DNA of 64,000 bases, from NCBI GenBank assembly GCA_050296935.1, contig JBNKRV010000130.1, positions 1-64,000 on the forward strand, given 5' to 3'. The DNA is from Saccharicrinis sp050296935. GTDB lineage: Bacteria > Bacteroidota > Bacteroidia > Bacteroidales > Marinilabiliaceae. Both the position numbers and the translations under genes were made by a program. Shown here piece after piece: positions 27,601 to 36,692 of this stretch; position 1 is the stretch's first letter, and every line of letters starts with the position of its first letter. A model generated the notes under the pieces. The model was not told the DNA's origin. It did no database searches and worked only from the letters and a program-made list of their open reading frames with translations.

Positions 27601-28413
27601 GTATTCGCGGCTGATATTCCCATTTTCATCAGTAATTTCAGTAACATAAAGCGATGCCTCAGGATAGGTAAACGAGGTGCCGGTTTCATCCCATGAGGTT
27701 ATTGGATTTGCACTTGTATTGGTAGTATATGTATAGCTTACTTTGGCATTTTCATCCACCCATTCTTGTCCAACACCCAATTGACTTTCTACCCTGTTTA
27801 AAGGGGAGTCTTCAAAATCAGTGAAGGAGTAGGGTCTGGAGTCGTCATCCTTACCTGCAATTCCTCCCGTGGTATTGTAATACGTTTCACATTCGCTTAC
27901 TGCATTACCCACATAAGCGCCGTTATTATTCGGATCTACATAGGGTAAATATTTCTGTGCTTCTCGTCCAAAACTGTCATAAACTATGGGTTGTACAATA
28001 TCACTACCCCCGGGAGAGGCATTCACCTGCACTACCTGGCTGGGACGTCCTAAACCATCGAAGTACTGTATCTCCTCCATATGAGCATAGGATCCGGCCG
28101 GTATAGAATTGTGTGGTTCTCTAAATGTGATGCTTCGTATATAGTTTTGCCCGGTTGTAGTAGGTGTACCACTCACGGTAACATTACTAGTGGTGGTTGA
28201 TGTAGGTGCTACTGAAGTGGCGCCGGCATCGATATAGGCATGAAAATTAGAGCCTGCTACCGCATGAAATCCGGGACTGAGAGTGATGCTCTGCCTGGCC
28301 TTTACTTCGGCTTTACCGGTGACTACATCGTCAACCGTTATATTATCCTGGGCTTGGGTGGTGCCAAGCCAGCCTGTCAGGAATATGAGTATGAGATATA
28401 TTTTATTTTTCAT
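24697..28413 (-). CDS. RHS-repeat protein with C-terminal HExxH metallopeptidase-like domain
   Basis: A 1238-residue exported protein counted from the ATG at 28413 (MKNKIYLILIFLTGWL...TQAQ, a signal peptide; an upstream in-frame start at 28482 lacks it). After a short beta-rich head come a DUF6443-like region and many YD/RHS repeats. The RHS core is seen in LKDHLGNTRVTF, GARFYDASLGRWHSTDPQAE and NPMLLIDPNGEE. The variable tip then carries HELFHGYQ: His1119, Glu1120 and His1123, with Glu1139 as a possible third zinc ligand. The pattern fits a polymorphic toxin with a zincin effector. The adjacent small lipoprotein may be its immunity factor. Confidence 0.85.
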   Translation of the reverse strand: MKNKIYLILIFLTGWLGTTQAQDNITVDDVVTGKAEVKARQSITLSPGFHAVAGSNFHAYIDAGATSVAPTSTTTSNVTVSGTPTTTGQNYIRSITFREPHNSIPAGSYAHMEEIQYFDGLGRPSQVVQVNASPGGSDIVQPIVYDSFGREAQKYLPYVDPNNNGAYVGNAVSECETYYNTTGGIAGKDDDSRPYSFTDFEDSPLNRVESQLGVGQEWVDENAKVSYTYTTNTSANPITSWDETGTSFTYPEASLYVTEITDENGNISREYKDKLGQVVLKESVEGTNTLKTYYIYDDFGLLRTVVPPQASSPADTELCYFYTYDGRKRMISKKIPGAAIVYMVYDQRDRLVLTQDGNMRTSNAYKYLFTKYDQLNRPIMTGTMIIDASNKSLTDIRTAFDEETVNMYETYNGAATYFGYTIDKSYPSEYNFSSNDEILTVTWYDDYDFLSFINNGSQMEFGDFVPEGTGYVSVASTKTKGVTTGSMTKVLPVSNSGMTMANTQLVNVSYFDDYGNVIKSISSNHKNGFDVVHNKYEAITYQVLETQEKHTMPNQDDLVITKTFDYDHMGRLLETKCQVNDEDAFVMNAMRYNELGELVEKYLHSEDVSANQNKTFVQKVDYHYNIRGWLTSINDPDLSGGNDLFGMKLYYNSLGDLTTDRVTGGPQYNGNISAMVCSNAGDAVQTRGYGFTYDGLNRLKGALYGEGTNLSANKDKYNLSNVDYDKNGNIKRLQRYFNGTLADDLTYTYENTINGINKSNRLQSVADPVGDIPDVSDYKVTTPTRNYEYDQNGNMDYDPAKGTEIKYNYLNLPQEVKVSDSRKIFYHYDAAGNKLAKYISDNSTYKTTEYIANLVYTDGQKSFFSTEEGRAIPVESNGNTRWHFEYNLKDHLGNTRVTFGGSNLGGGADIVQSSTYYPFGMVQTQNNYNTSTTNYQQNKYLYNGKELQDDVLGGVSLDWYDYGARFYDASLGRWHSTDPQAERYSSMSPYNYVANNPMLLIDPNGEEIWIYYNDEDGNQQKVQYTAGMEYDGKNTFVSNTVSYLNAMNEVEAGAEVLSTLIGSENTFDFTNTPSAGGDKTLQLDYKSNEKYKDGGAQIHAAALMNPDVDDVQRVEGAAHELFHGYQREMGENPATINGEVGAYLYGRGVASSSKYGSPLMSGFGNQSASGQAYNMAMINMLYGWDNNYTQNYQTATTNFKAGASANVINPNTGKPLYDRHKVDPNYKPLILKFLPLVK

Positions 28414-28477
28414 TATTTCTATTTTAGTATAAAGTATAAAGACATGAGTATAAAGATGTTTTTGCATGAAGTCCTCG

Positions 28478-28613
28478 CTCACCCCAAACCCCTAAAGGGG
28501 AAATCCGTCGCTCAACGCCGATAGGATGTTCTCCCTTTAGGGAGTTAGTGGGTGTGTATAGGCGTTTAAATCATGTTTCAAAAACCAGAACTCCAAACCC
28601 ACTGAAGGGGGCT
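28478..28613. repeat. Inverted repeat units containing ccccTAAAgggg
   Basis: cccctaaagggg (28489-28500) and ctccctttagggag (28531-28544) are palindromic and lie in imperfect inverted orientation to each other; ccaaacccactgaaggggg (28590-28608) is a third partial unit. It looks like a dispersed intergenic repeat or a small mobile palindrome between the RHS gene and the T9SS protein. Confidence 0.55.
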
Positions 28614-30779
28614 TTATTCCTTCACAAACTTTTTGGTTATCCTTTTATCGTTACTGATTACCGAGAAGTAATAAATACCCGGACTTAAGTCGGATACTTG
28701 CATCTTCATGGATTGTCCTGGTTGGTAACGACCTATTTCCTGGTGGTGAAATACCTGTCCTGCTCCATCCAGTATTTCAATGTTCATACGTACTTCTTTA
28801 TAAGTCTCCAAATACCAGGTGAAAGATTCTTTAACCGGGTTAGGAAACAGGGTGACCAGGCGTTCTCCCTGGCTCAGGTCGGCATATTCCGGTTCTGTAT
28901 AAAATTCGATTGTTATATCACTACTCCACTGACATCCAAGGGTATCTGTAATGGTTAACTCATAGTTGTTAAATCCAGGCTTTTCGTCACTGCAATAAGC
29001 CATGAGGCTCTGCAGGTTACTGCCATCCTGCCACTGATAGGCAAATGCATTGGAAGGACCATTTATTTCCAGTTGTTCATATACCAATAGTGAAGTATCA
29101 TTACCCAGTGAGAATTTCTGTTCAGGTATTTCCCTGATATCCACAGTATCTGTAAGCACACAACCTTTTTTATCCACCATCCAGACATGGTAGCTGCCGG
29201 GTTCACTGATCAGCACCTGATTCACGTCCTTTAAGGTATCGTTCCAAATGATGTTGCGGTACTCATGAGCTACTGATAAACTAACTTCACTACCCTGACA
29301 CAGGTATGCCGGATGGTCGATAGCATTGAGTACTGGAGGGCAGTTGTAATACTTGGCCACAAAGATATCTTCATCGCCCTGTGATTCCAGTTCACTTTCA
29401 CCGGCACTCATCGTGCCGTTAAAGCTGCCCATCATATATAGATTACCATTACTGTCAAGAGTGGCTCCCTGGCTGGAGCTTCCTCCTTCGCCCTGTATGG
29501 ATTCGGCCCAGGTGACCTCTCCCAAGGCATTAAGCTGGGTTATAAAGGCTTCACTATAATACGAAAGGGTGGCTATTTGTAATGAATCCATGTACACCGT
29601 ATCATTAAAACTACCGGTTACCATCACACCACCCAATTGGTTGAGTTTGATGTCGTTGGATCGATCAACGTATTTTCCGCCAAAGCTTTTCAACCATTTT
29701 ACAGTGCCAAGAGTATCTGCTTTGCATACGAAAAAGTCGGTTAAGCCATGCGTAGGATATAGCAAGGTATCTACCTTGAGGATATGATTATAATTTCCAG
29801 ACATCAGTACATGGTTTTCCATGTCGCAGGAAAGACCGGTTATTTCTGTGTATGAAGTACTGGTAACCGGTTTGCACCATTGGGTAGTCAGGGTACTGTC
29901 GAGCTGCATCAGAAATCCATTCCCCGCTAAATCTTTATGCGTGCTTTTCATTTCAATGTTATCGCAAAGCAGGTCTTTTTCATGGTTACCGGCCAGGTAT
30001 ATATGTCCCAGGCTGTCTGCGGAAAGGGCTGTCAGCCTCTCCTTGCCCTTACTCCCAATGTGTTTCATCTTATCCAGGTGGCCATCAGCATGTAAACGTG
30101 CTATGAAAATATCATTATGCCCTTTACTGATCAGGTTTTCGGTTTCACAAAACAAGGAATCGGCAAATACACCTCCCAAGAGGATGTTTCCATGTTTATC
30201 GGTTTCTAAAAGATATCCCGAAGCGGCATCGAAGTAAGGAAAGGTCTGTATCCATTCACTTTTCCCTCTTTTGTTGATGCGGGCTACAAAGAGCTTTTTG
30301 CTTTCACCGGTAATCTTCTGCTTGCCGAATTTTATTTCTCCCTGCAGGATGCCGGCAATATACAGGTCATTATCCGGGGCTGCTTTGATGCAGGTGATCT
30401 TATCCATATACAAACCTCCGGCCTGCCAAAGCCACTGCAGCTTTCCTTTATCTGTAAATCGGGCTACGTAAACATCACGGTTGCCTTCACTTTGGATGCT
30501 TTTTTTACTGCCCTGAAGAACTTCGGTGAATCCACCGGCTATATAGACATTGTTTTTACTGTCGGTTGCTATCCCGTTGGGTAAATCCCATCCTGGTCCT
30601 CCCAGTTGTTGAATCCAGTGGTAGATTTTCTGGTTGTCTTGGGCGTGGGCAATTGAACAGTTCAGAAAAAAAGAACCACATACTATTGTAGTAATAATTT
30701 GGATGATATACTTTAATTCTAATATTTTAAATAAGACATCTAAAGTCTTTTGTCTTTTGCCTTTTATCTTATGTCTCAT
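28614..30779 (-). CDS. Secreted SBBP-repeat protein with T9SS type A sorting domain
   Basis: A 721-residue protein. The N-terminus is charged, then hydrophobic (about 23-46, ending AHAQ). The central part has repeated beta-propeller-like units of the form GNxYxAGxF or IYLAGNHE, as in SBBP repeats. An Ig-like region with paired Cys follows. The C-terminus LFPNPVKESFTWYLE ... LSPGIYYFSVISNDKRITKKF is a type IX secretion sorting domain, so the protein is probably carried to the cell surface. It sits in a minus-strand run with RHS genes on both sides. The biological role is not known. Confidence 0.82.
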   Translation of the reverse strand: MRHKIKGKRQKTLDVLFKILELKYIIQIITTIVCGSFFLNCSIAHAQDNQKIYHWIQQLGGPGWDLPNGIATDSKNNVYIAGGFTEVLQGSKKSIQSEGNRDVYVARFTDKGKLQWLWQAGGLYMDKITCIKAAPDNDLYIAGILQGEIKFGKQKITGESKKLFVARINKRGKSEWIQTFPYFDAASGYLLETDKHGNILLGGVFADSLFCETENLISKGHNDIFIARLHADGHLDKMKHIGSKGKERLTALSADSLGHIYLAGNHEKDLLCDNIEMKSTHKDLAGNGFLMQLDSTLTTQWCKPVTSTSYTEITGLSCDMENHVLMSGNYNHILKVDTLLYPTHGLTDFFVCKADTLGTVKWLKSFGGKYVDRSNDIKLNQLGGVMVTGSFNDTVYMDSLQIATLSYYSEAFITQLNALGEVTWAESIQGEGGSSSQGATLDSNGNLYMMGSFNGTMSAGESELESQGDEDIFVAKYYNCPPVLNAIDHPAYLCQGSEVSLSVAHEYRNIIWNDTLKDVNQVLISEPGSYHVWMVDKKGCVLTDTVDIREIPEQKFSLGNDTSLLVYEQLEINGPSNAFAYQWQDGSNLQSLMAYCSDEKPGFNNYELTITDTLGCQWSSDITIEFYTEPEYADLSQGERLVTLFPNPVKESFTWYLETYKEVRMNIEILDGAGQVFHHQEIGRYQPGQSMKMQVSDLSPGIYYFSVISNDKRITKKFVKE

Positions 30780-30785
30780 AACGGG

Positions 30786-33700
30786 TTAGTTTGTTGTTTC
30801 TGTGGCGTATTTGTATTCGTATTTCTTGATGATATTTCCATCCTGGTCTTTGATGAATTCCAAACGACCAAAATCATCATATTCGTAATAGGTGGTACGG
30901 CCGTTGGGGTCGGTTTGCGAGGTCATACCATAAAGTGGATCGTAAGTGTAGGTGGTGACCATGGCTTTAATGTTTTCCATTGCCAACTTCAATGTCAATT
31001 CCTGACTAGGGGTTAATCCTTCATCTCCAAAAGCAGGAACACTTCCTCCAAAAGCATTAAGAACTTGGTCATATGAACCATTTTCAATTTTTGCAACAAT
31101 AAAGTTTTTATTGTTTCCTCGAAGTAAAGTGATTGGATTACCATTAGATTCCTTTACTTCTACTATTGCTCCATAATCATACCTAAAGTTATAATTGTAT
31201 GAATCTTCATTATTTGTTGGATAAACAATTTTATTTTCCAGCTCATAAATTGGCAAAGACTCACCATATTCAATATTTCTTATTTGACGAATTTTATATT
31301 GTGTAGTTTCTGTCTCAATTATATAGCCATCAACTTTCTTTTGTGTATTAATAACAGGGTTTAAACAATGATAAGATTTTAATGACAGAAGATCTGAATC
31401 AGTTCCATCATAATCACTAATATATTTAATTTCTTTATCAATGATACTTCCTTTGCTTTCAGAAGTTATCACATTTGATACCTGCCCTTTCGTATTGTAT
31501 TTATATTCTGTTGTTTTTACAACTTCATCAGTTATAATTTCAGTTGACTTTTCAACATCGTAACAAATTATAGGATAATAACGAAAAAAAGATTCCCCCC
31601 ACTCACTTTGCCATTCTGCATTACGAGGACAACTACCGTCGTCCATAGTAGATGATCCGTATTTTGAGATAAGATCTAAATTTCTCTCCCATCGATTTTG
31701 GTAAAATGCTCCTAAAACTGAATATCTATGTTTCCAGTTATAGGTATATTCTTCAGACCTTAATATGTTACCTAACACATCTTTACAACTAATTTTTTTT
31801 AAATAACCATTTGAAACATATGTAATAGCTGGAAGACCTGCATTTGTTGCAAAACCATCTTGACCATAGTATTGTGGTTTTATATTGTACTCATATGAAA
31901 TTAATCCATTATTTTGATTTGAAGGATCTTGTGATATACTATATACATTTACATTTGAATAACCTACATTTCCTGCAAATGAAGAATATGGGGAACTTTC
32001 TATGTTACTTCCGGAATATTCAACCTCACTTAATCTACTTATTCCACAAAATTGGGTTTTATAAGCATCTACAACACTTCTTCTAAACGAAAATGGCATT
32101 AATAATTTACCATATGTCTTATCTGTCGCACCATTTTCATATTCAAAAATTGTTTCTTTCCCAATTTTGGTCAACTCTCCATCTAAATAACTCACAATTG
32201 ATTCAACCCTTACACCTCCGCCATAGGAATCACTTATTATATCAGGAAGTGATATTGGAATAATTAAACTTGCAGTCACAGATGCATGATGGTCATTAAC
32301 ACTACCTAATTCATCTGGCAAAAAGGCTTTTAGTAAATATTGAAAATTTGGTTGGTTTGCTTTTAAATATACTTTTTCACTTATTTGATATATATCCTCG
32401 GTGAAAGAATTTTCAGGCATCCATTCTTTAGTGCCATTTAAATAAGAAGATAATTGAACTTTTGTCCCCTTCTCAATTAACTCATACCATTCGTAATCTC
32501 CTTTGCAAAAGGATATATTTATTGTAGCTTCAATGTCTTCACTTATACTAAAAGAATCATTTATCTTATCAGCAGTAACCCAGTTTACATCCTGAACAGA
32601 ATAAGTAGTATGATCTGGCCTTGAAATAATATCTGGAATTTCATCTACAGTGGGTAAATATTCTCCACTAAATTTGTGTGGTTCATAATTGTATACTATA
32701 GCACCACCTGTGGGTAAATTCATTTTTTCTAAAAGTCCAGCTTTACATGTAGAAGTATTAAAAGCCCTATTTCCACCATAATCCCAACTATCTAACCCAA
32801 TAGCATTTATATACAAATAATTTAAATTTGGGATTAATGTGCTATTTTCTGTTTCTCCATTAAAATATCCCCAATAATCTATAGCATAAGATGTTTTTAT
32901 AGGAAGCTGAGTTTTTGAGTTATATTGAAAAGAGTATTCTGCCCCCTTCCCGATTTCATAGAATTTCTCTAATTTAAGTCTATGAGTAGCACTTACAATA
33001 TCAAAAGTTCCCATTGTTGAATAGTAATTGCCATAAGGTGTAGGTGCAACAAAATAATTATACTCAAATTTAAATGTTCTATTATCTGATGAATTAGAAT
33101 TTCTACTAGTCACTTTAATATTATCCAACTTTTGGGGATCAAAACTCCCTGGAGTCTCAGATTGTATGTCTGTACGAGATTCAGTATTGAATTCAACTAA
33201 ATAATTATCTGTTACGATTGAACTTACCAATAAACTCGTTTGATCATATGGCCCATCAGCAAAATTAACAGTCGAAGTACTATTACTAACAAGCATTTTC
33301 ATTGAAACTCCATTCACTCCAGCTACGTGAGATTTCATTACTGGTTGAGATTTGCTCACAACAGTTTGATAGTTAAACCAAACCACACTGCCATTATTAT
33401 AATAAATCTTAGTTAAATAATATGTGTACGATAAAACATTATTATTAAGATCTGTTGATGAGATTCTTCTATCAAAAATAAATTTTTTGCCATCTTCTGT
33501 TGTTACTATCCATACATAATTACCGTTGATAAATTTTCTTTTAAAGTCAATATTAGATTCCTTTTTTAATAGAAAAATCTCTTTTGTTTGTGGATCAATA
33601 ACAAATTTTCCTGAATACCCCATAAAAGAATAACAATAAACATCTGGCATGAGGTCACCATTTTCTGCATCGAACATATGATTTTGACAATCATTATCTT

Positions 33701-34148
33701 CCCAGCAAGATAAATCAGCTTTGTCAGATTTCTCACGATAATATGTTATCATTGTATCTTGTGGCCAAATGGGATTGTCTGGATTGTAGGTAAGGAATTG
33801 ATTATTATCAGGTTTCCCCACAGGAATCTGTGTAATCACACCAGCTACATCTAAATTCCAGCCTAATCCTACCCAGGAAGCTTCTTCATTTACTTTTATA
33901 CCAGATGCATTATACCTAAGTGTAATAGGTATATTAATTTCACCGTCATTTATTGTATAAATTGGTATGCTTATATCAGGATTTCCAGTAAAATAATTAA
34001 CCGGGTGATCAATAAATTTTATAAATGAACTTACTTCCGGGTTAGTTATATTGGAAATTTCTTCAATTATTTCATTTTGACAGACAATATTTGTGCTAAC
34101 AAAAACATGAATAATTAAAACCAATATCGAAAAACTTAATTTCTTCAT
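30786..34148 (-). CDS. RHS-repeat protein without core domain
   Basis: A 1120-residue exported protein with a signal peptide (MKKLSFSILVLIIHVFVST...). Early motifs YFTGNPDISIPIYTI and LRYNASGIKVNEEASWVGLGW are typical of large RHS/TcC-like proteins of Bacteroidota. Only a few YD repeats are seen at the end (TYTYDPLYGMTSQTDPNGRTTY, shown here in part). It stops at a YEYKYATETTN tail without the RHS core, so it may provide an N-terminal scaffold that works with the core-containing protein downstream. The stop is 7 bases from the T9SS gene's start, so they probably share a message. Confidence 0.8.
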   Translation of the reverse strand: MKKLSFSILVLIIHVFVSTNIVCQNEIIEEISNITNPEVSSFIKFIDHPVNYFTGNPDISIPIYTINDGEINIPITLRYNASGIKVNEEASWVGLGWNLDVAGVITQIPVGKPDNNQFLTYNPDNPIWPQDTMITYYREKSDKADLSCWEDNDCQNHMFDAENGDLMPDVYCYSFMGYSGKFVIDPQTKEIFLLKKESNIDFKRKFINGNYVWIVTTEDGKKFIFDRRISSTDLNNNVLSYTYYLTKIYYNNGSVVWFNYQTVVSKSQPVMKSHVAGVNGVSMKMLVSNSTSTVNFADGPYDQTSLLVSSIVTDNYLVEFNTESRTDIQSETPGSFDPQKLDNIKVTSRNSNSSDNRTFKFEYNYFVAPTPYGNYYSTMGTFDIVSATHRLKLEKFYEIGKGAEYSFQYNSKTQLPIKTSYAIDYWGYFNGETENSTLIPNLNYLYINAIGLDSWDYGGNRAFNTSTCKAGLLEKMNLPTGGAIVYNYEPHKFSGEYLPTVDEIPDIISRPDHTTYSVQDVNWVTADKINDSFSISEDIEATINISFCKGDYEWYELIEKGTKVQLSSYLNGTKEWMPENSFTEDIYQISEKVYLKANQPNFQYLLKAFLPDELGSVNDHHASVTASLIIPISLPDIISDSYGGGVRVESIVSYLDGELTKIGKETIFEYENGATDKTYGKLLMPFSFRRSVVDAYKTQFCGISRLSEVEYSGSNIESSPYSSFAGNVGYSNVNVYSISQDPSNQNNGLISYEYNIKPQYYGQDGFATNAGLPAITYVSNGYLKKISCKDVLGNILRSEEYTYNWKHRYSVLGAFYQNRWERNLDLISKYGSSTMDDGSCPRNAEWQSEWGESFFRYYPIICYDVEKSTEIITDEVVKTTEYKYNTKGQVSNVITSESKGSIIDKEIKYISDYDGTDSDLLSLKSYHCLNPVINTQKKVDGYIIETETTQYKIRQIRNIEYGESLPIYELENKIVYPTNNEDSYNYNFRYDYGAIVEVKESNGNPITLLRGNNKNFIVAKIENGSYDQVLNAFGGSVPAFGDEGLTPSQELTLKLAMENIKAMVTTYTYDPLYGMTSQTDPNGRTTYYEYDDFGRLEFIKDQDGNIIKKYEYKYATETTN

Positions 34149-34177
34149 AATTATTTAGAAAATATCTAATTTATATC

Positions 34178-35587
34178 TCATTCTTTTATTAATAAGGCTT
34201 CGATTTTTGCCATTCTCGCTTCCAATTTTTCCCTTATTTCACACTCCTTTTCTCTATCTAATTTCAATTCTTGAACCTCTTTATCCTTTTCAATCGCATA
34301 CAGCATCAACTCCTCCACCTTTTGCAGTAACAACTTATTCATCTCAGCCAAGTTAACCCCTTGCTTTTCCATTGTTTCTGCACTTGGGATATCTGGTAAG
34401 TGTTTGTTGGTTTTAATAAAGTTTTCTACTTCGGTGAGGTCTTTAAGTTGATATGTGTCGGAAAAAACGAAGTCGGCGGTGTTACCGTTGGCCTCTACTA
34501 GGATTTCTTCTGCCTTAATGATTCCTTCTGTTGTTAAATCTCCTTTTAATAAGGTTGATCCATTAACGGCAAGCTTATGGCCTTCTGTTCTGTATTGTGT
34601 GCCATCGGTAGCGTAAGAGGTACTATAACCAATTGCCACATTGCCATCTCCTTGAATTATTATTGGACTTACACTTCCTTTATCTGCCCTAAAATTCAAA
34701 TTATCTTTAAAATCGATATAGGCATGTTTTCCTTCGCTATGCATATATAACCTAACTGCTCCGGTTTCATATGGCTGATTTGCTCCAATTCCTATCCATT
34801 GATTGTAATCAAGCATTACAGTACTGTGCATTTTTATTTTTCCAGATGGCTCAACTACTAAAGCATCCTTTTTTAAAGGTGTAGAAACCGAAAAATAATT
34901 GGTAAATATGTCATGAGATTTAGAATTAAATAACATCGTTTCATCTGAATTAATTTCCATTGCATCGCTCGAACTAATTTTATTGTATGTCAAAGCCAAT
35001 TTTGAATTATATTCAGATTCAAGTAAAATCATTGATTTACTAAAATCATTTGCTTGCGAAAGTCCTCCTAAATTTTTAGATACTCGATCAATTATATGGA
35101 GATTGGGAGAATTTGTTTCTTCTCCAATTTCTATTCCAGCTGTGGTTGATAGATTATTAGTTGCAGGAATTGATTGTTGAGATAAGGTAGTTGTACTATA
35201 ATTAACGGTAAACCCATTATATCCATTAGCTCCGCAAGTCCCTGCATCAGAAATAAATTTCATGACTAATCTCCCGTTGGTTGAAATAGTAACGTAACTA
35301 TCACTTTTATTTCCTGTTACTGTTTTTACATGAATGAGATTTGAAAAATTATTATCACACTCATATATGTATAACATATCCCAATCTTCTTCAACATCAA
35401 TAACAATATTAAGCTGAACATTACTTTGAGATCCTATATTAATATTGTACTGTTTCTCCAAGTTATTTACATACTGTGCCGATGTTAATACAAATGAGCC
35501 ACTAACCCCCGTAATGTTTTCTACACTTTGAGAAAAACATGTTATACTAATAAAAAGTAAAAGGTTAAAAAATAAGATTCGTTTCAT
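34178..35587 (-). CDS. CUB-like / tail-fibre-type exported protein
   Basis: A 469-residue protein with a signal peptide (MKRILFFNLLLFISITCFSQ). The N-terminal 120 residues resemble a CUB-like adhesion domain (WDMLYIYECDNNF, GYNGFTVNYS). The middle looks like tail-fibre repeats. The C-terminal part has DLTEVENFIKTNKHLPDIPS and GVNLAEMNKLLLQKVEELM followed by a coiled coil, a motif shared with the next gene and common in Bacteroidota tail-like proteins. Likely a surface structure or intramolecular chaperone end. It stands 29 bases upstream of the RHS gene. Confidence 0.75.
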   Translation of the reverse strand: MKRILFFNLLLFISITCFSQSVENITGVSGSFVLTSAQYVNNLEKQYNINIGSQSNVQLNIVIDVEEDWDMLYIYECDNNFSNLIHVKTVTGNKSDSYVTISTNGRLVMKFISDAGTCGANGYNGFTVNYSTTTLSQQSIPATNNLSTTAGIEIGEETNSPNLHIIDRVSKNLGGLSQANDFSKSMILLESEYNSKLALTYNKISSSDAMEINSDETMLFNSKSHDIFTNYFSVSTPLKKDALVVEPSGKIKMHSTVMLDYNQWIGIGANQPYETGAVRLYMHSEGKHAYIDFKDNLNFRADKGSVSPIIIQGDGNVAIGYSTSYATDGTQYRTEGHKLAVNGSTLLKGDLTTEGIIKAEEILVEANGNTADFVFSDTYQLKDLTEVENFIKTNKHLPDIPSAETMEKQGVNLAEMNKLLLQKVEELMLYAIEKDKEVQELKLDREKECEIREKLEARMAKIEALLIKE

Positions 35588-35720
35588 TTTTTAAATTTTT
35601 AAGTCAGTTTATTTATTATGCGGAATACATTCGTACTCCATATTATTTATTTGGCTACTACTATCCCCATAAAGTGGAAATAAAAGAACTTTTTGAGGGA
35701 AGTAGGGAAATCTCTGTTTG

Positions 35721-36692
35721 TTAATTATTGCCCATCAACAAAGCTTCAATCTTTGAGAGTCTCTTATCTAAATTGTTTTTTTCTTCCTGTAATTCTTGTA
35801 CTTCTTTATCTTTCTGAAATAATTTTTGTTCCTGAGTAATAGTATACAATGTCAACTCCTCCACCTTTTGCAACAACAGCTTATTCATCTCTGCCAGATT
35901 AACCCCTTGCTTTTCCATGACTTCTGCACTTGGGATATCAGGTAAGTGTTTGTTGGTTTTAATAAAGTTTTCTACTTCGGTGAGGTCTTTGAGTTGGTAA
36001 GTGTCATAGAAAACGAAGTCGGCAGTATTGCCTTTGGCTTCCACAATAATTTCTGTGGCTTTAATTATAGCTTGTGATTCTATATTACCTTTTGCAACCA
36101 ATGAACCATCTCCATTAATATGTACTAAAGTTTTTCCCCAGCCACTTACAAATTCGATTGCTTTTTTTTCCACCGGTACGGCGCCTGTACTATATTGGGC
36201 ATCAAAAACAATTACACCTCGTCCGTTTGTATTGTCACCTTTATTTATTCCTAAAAGATATAGGGCAGGGGCTTTATCGATAGTTTCACCTCTTAAATTT
36301 GGAAACCATGATGTGCCTATTGCACCCCCTCCGTTTTGAATTTGAAAAAGGTATTTTCCAGATGAATCACTCATTCGAAAAAACCCTTCATAAGCTTGCC
36401 CTGATGCTCTCCCTGTTATTTGTGCATAAGAATCAGTAGCTCCTTTTAACCTAATGTTTCCTGGGATCAATAAATTGGGTGTTCCTATTAATTGAAGTGA
36501 TTGATCATCATTAAATCTGGCCCAAATCTTATTGCTTTGTTCTGGTTCCCTTATTTCAAGATTCTCACCGACTCTTGTTATTTCCCAATCATCAGTTGTT
36601 GGTCTGTAGCTTTCAAATCGAGCAGGATCGATCTGTGCATTCATGATTGTAACAAGTAAGGTACTAAGGATAACTAATAAAATATTTCTCAT
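35721..36692 (-). CDS. Tail-fibre-type exported protein, paralogue of its neighbour
   Basis: A 323-residue protein with a signal peptide (MRNILLVILSTLLVTIMNAQ). Its last 110 residues are nearly identical to those of the neighbour (LTEVENFIKTNKHLPDIPS, NLAEMNKLLLQKVEELTLY) and end in a coiled coil, but the N-terminal head is different. This points to duplication of the C-terminal module with exchange of heads. It is the first gene of the RHS/tail block on the minus strand. Confidence 0.75.
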   Translation of the reverse strand: MRNILLVILSTLLVTIMNAQIDPARFESYRPTTDDWEITRVGENLEIREPEQSNKIWARFNDDQSLQLIGTPNLLIPGNIRLKGATDSYAQITGRASGQAYEGFFRMSDSSGKYLFQIQNGGGAIGTSWFPNLRGETIDKAPALYLLGINKGDNTNGRGVIVFDAQYSTGAVPVEKKAIEFVSGWGKTLVHINGDGSLVAKGNIESQAIIKATEIIVEAKGNTADFVFYDTYQLKDLTEVENFIKTNKHLPDIPSAEVMEKQGVNLAEMNKLLLQKVEELTLYTITQEQKLFQKDKEVQELQEEKNNLDKRLSKIEALLMGNN

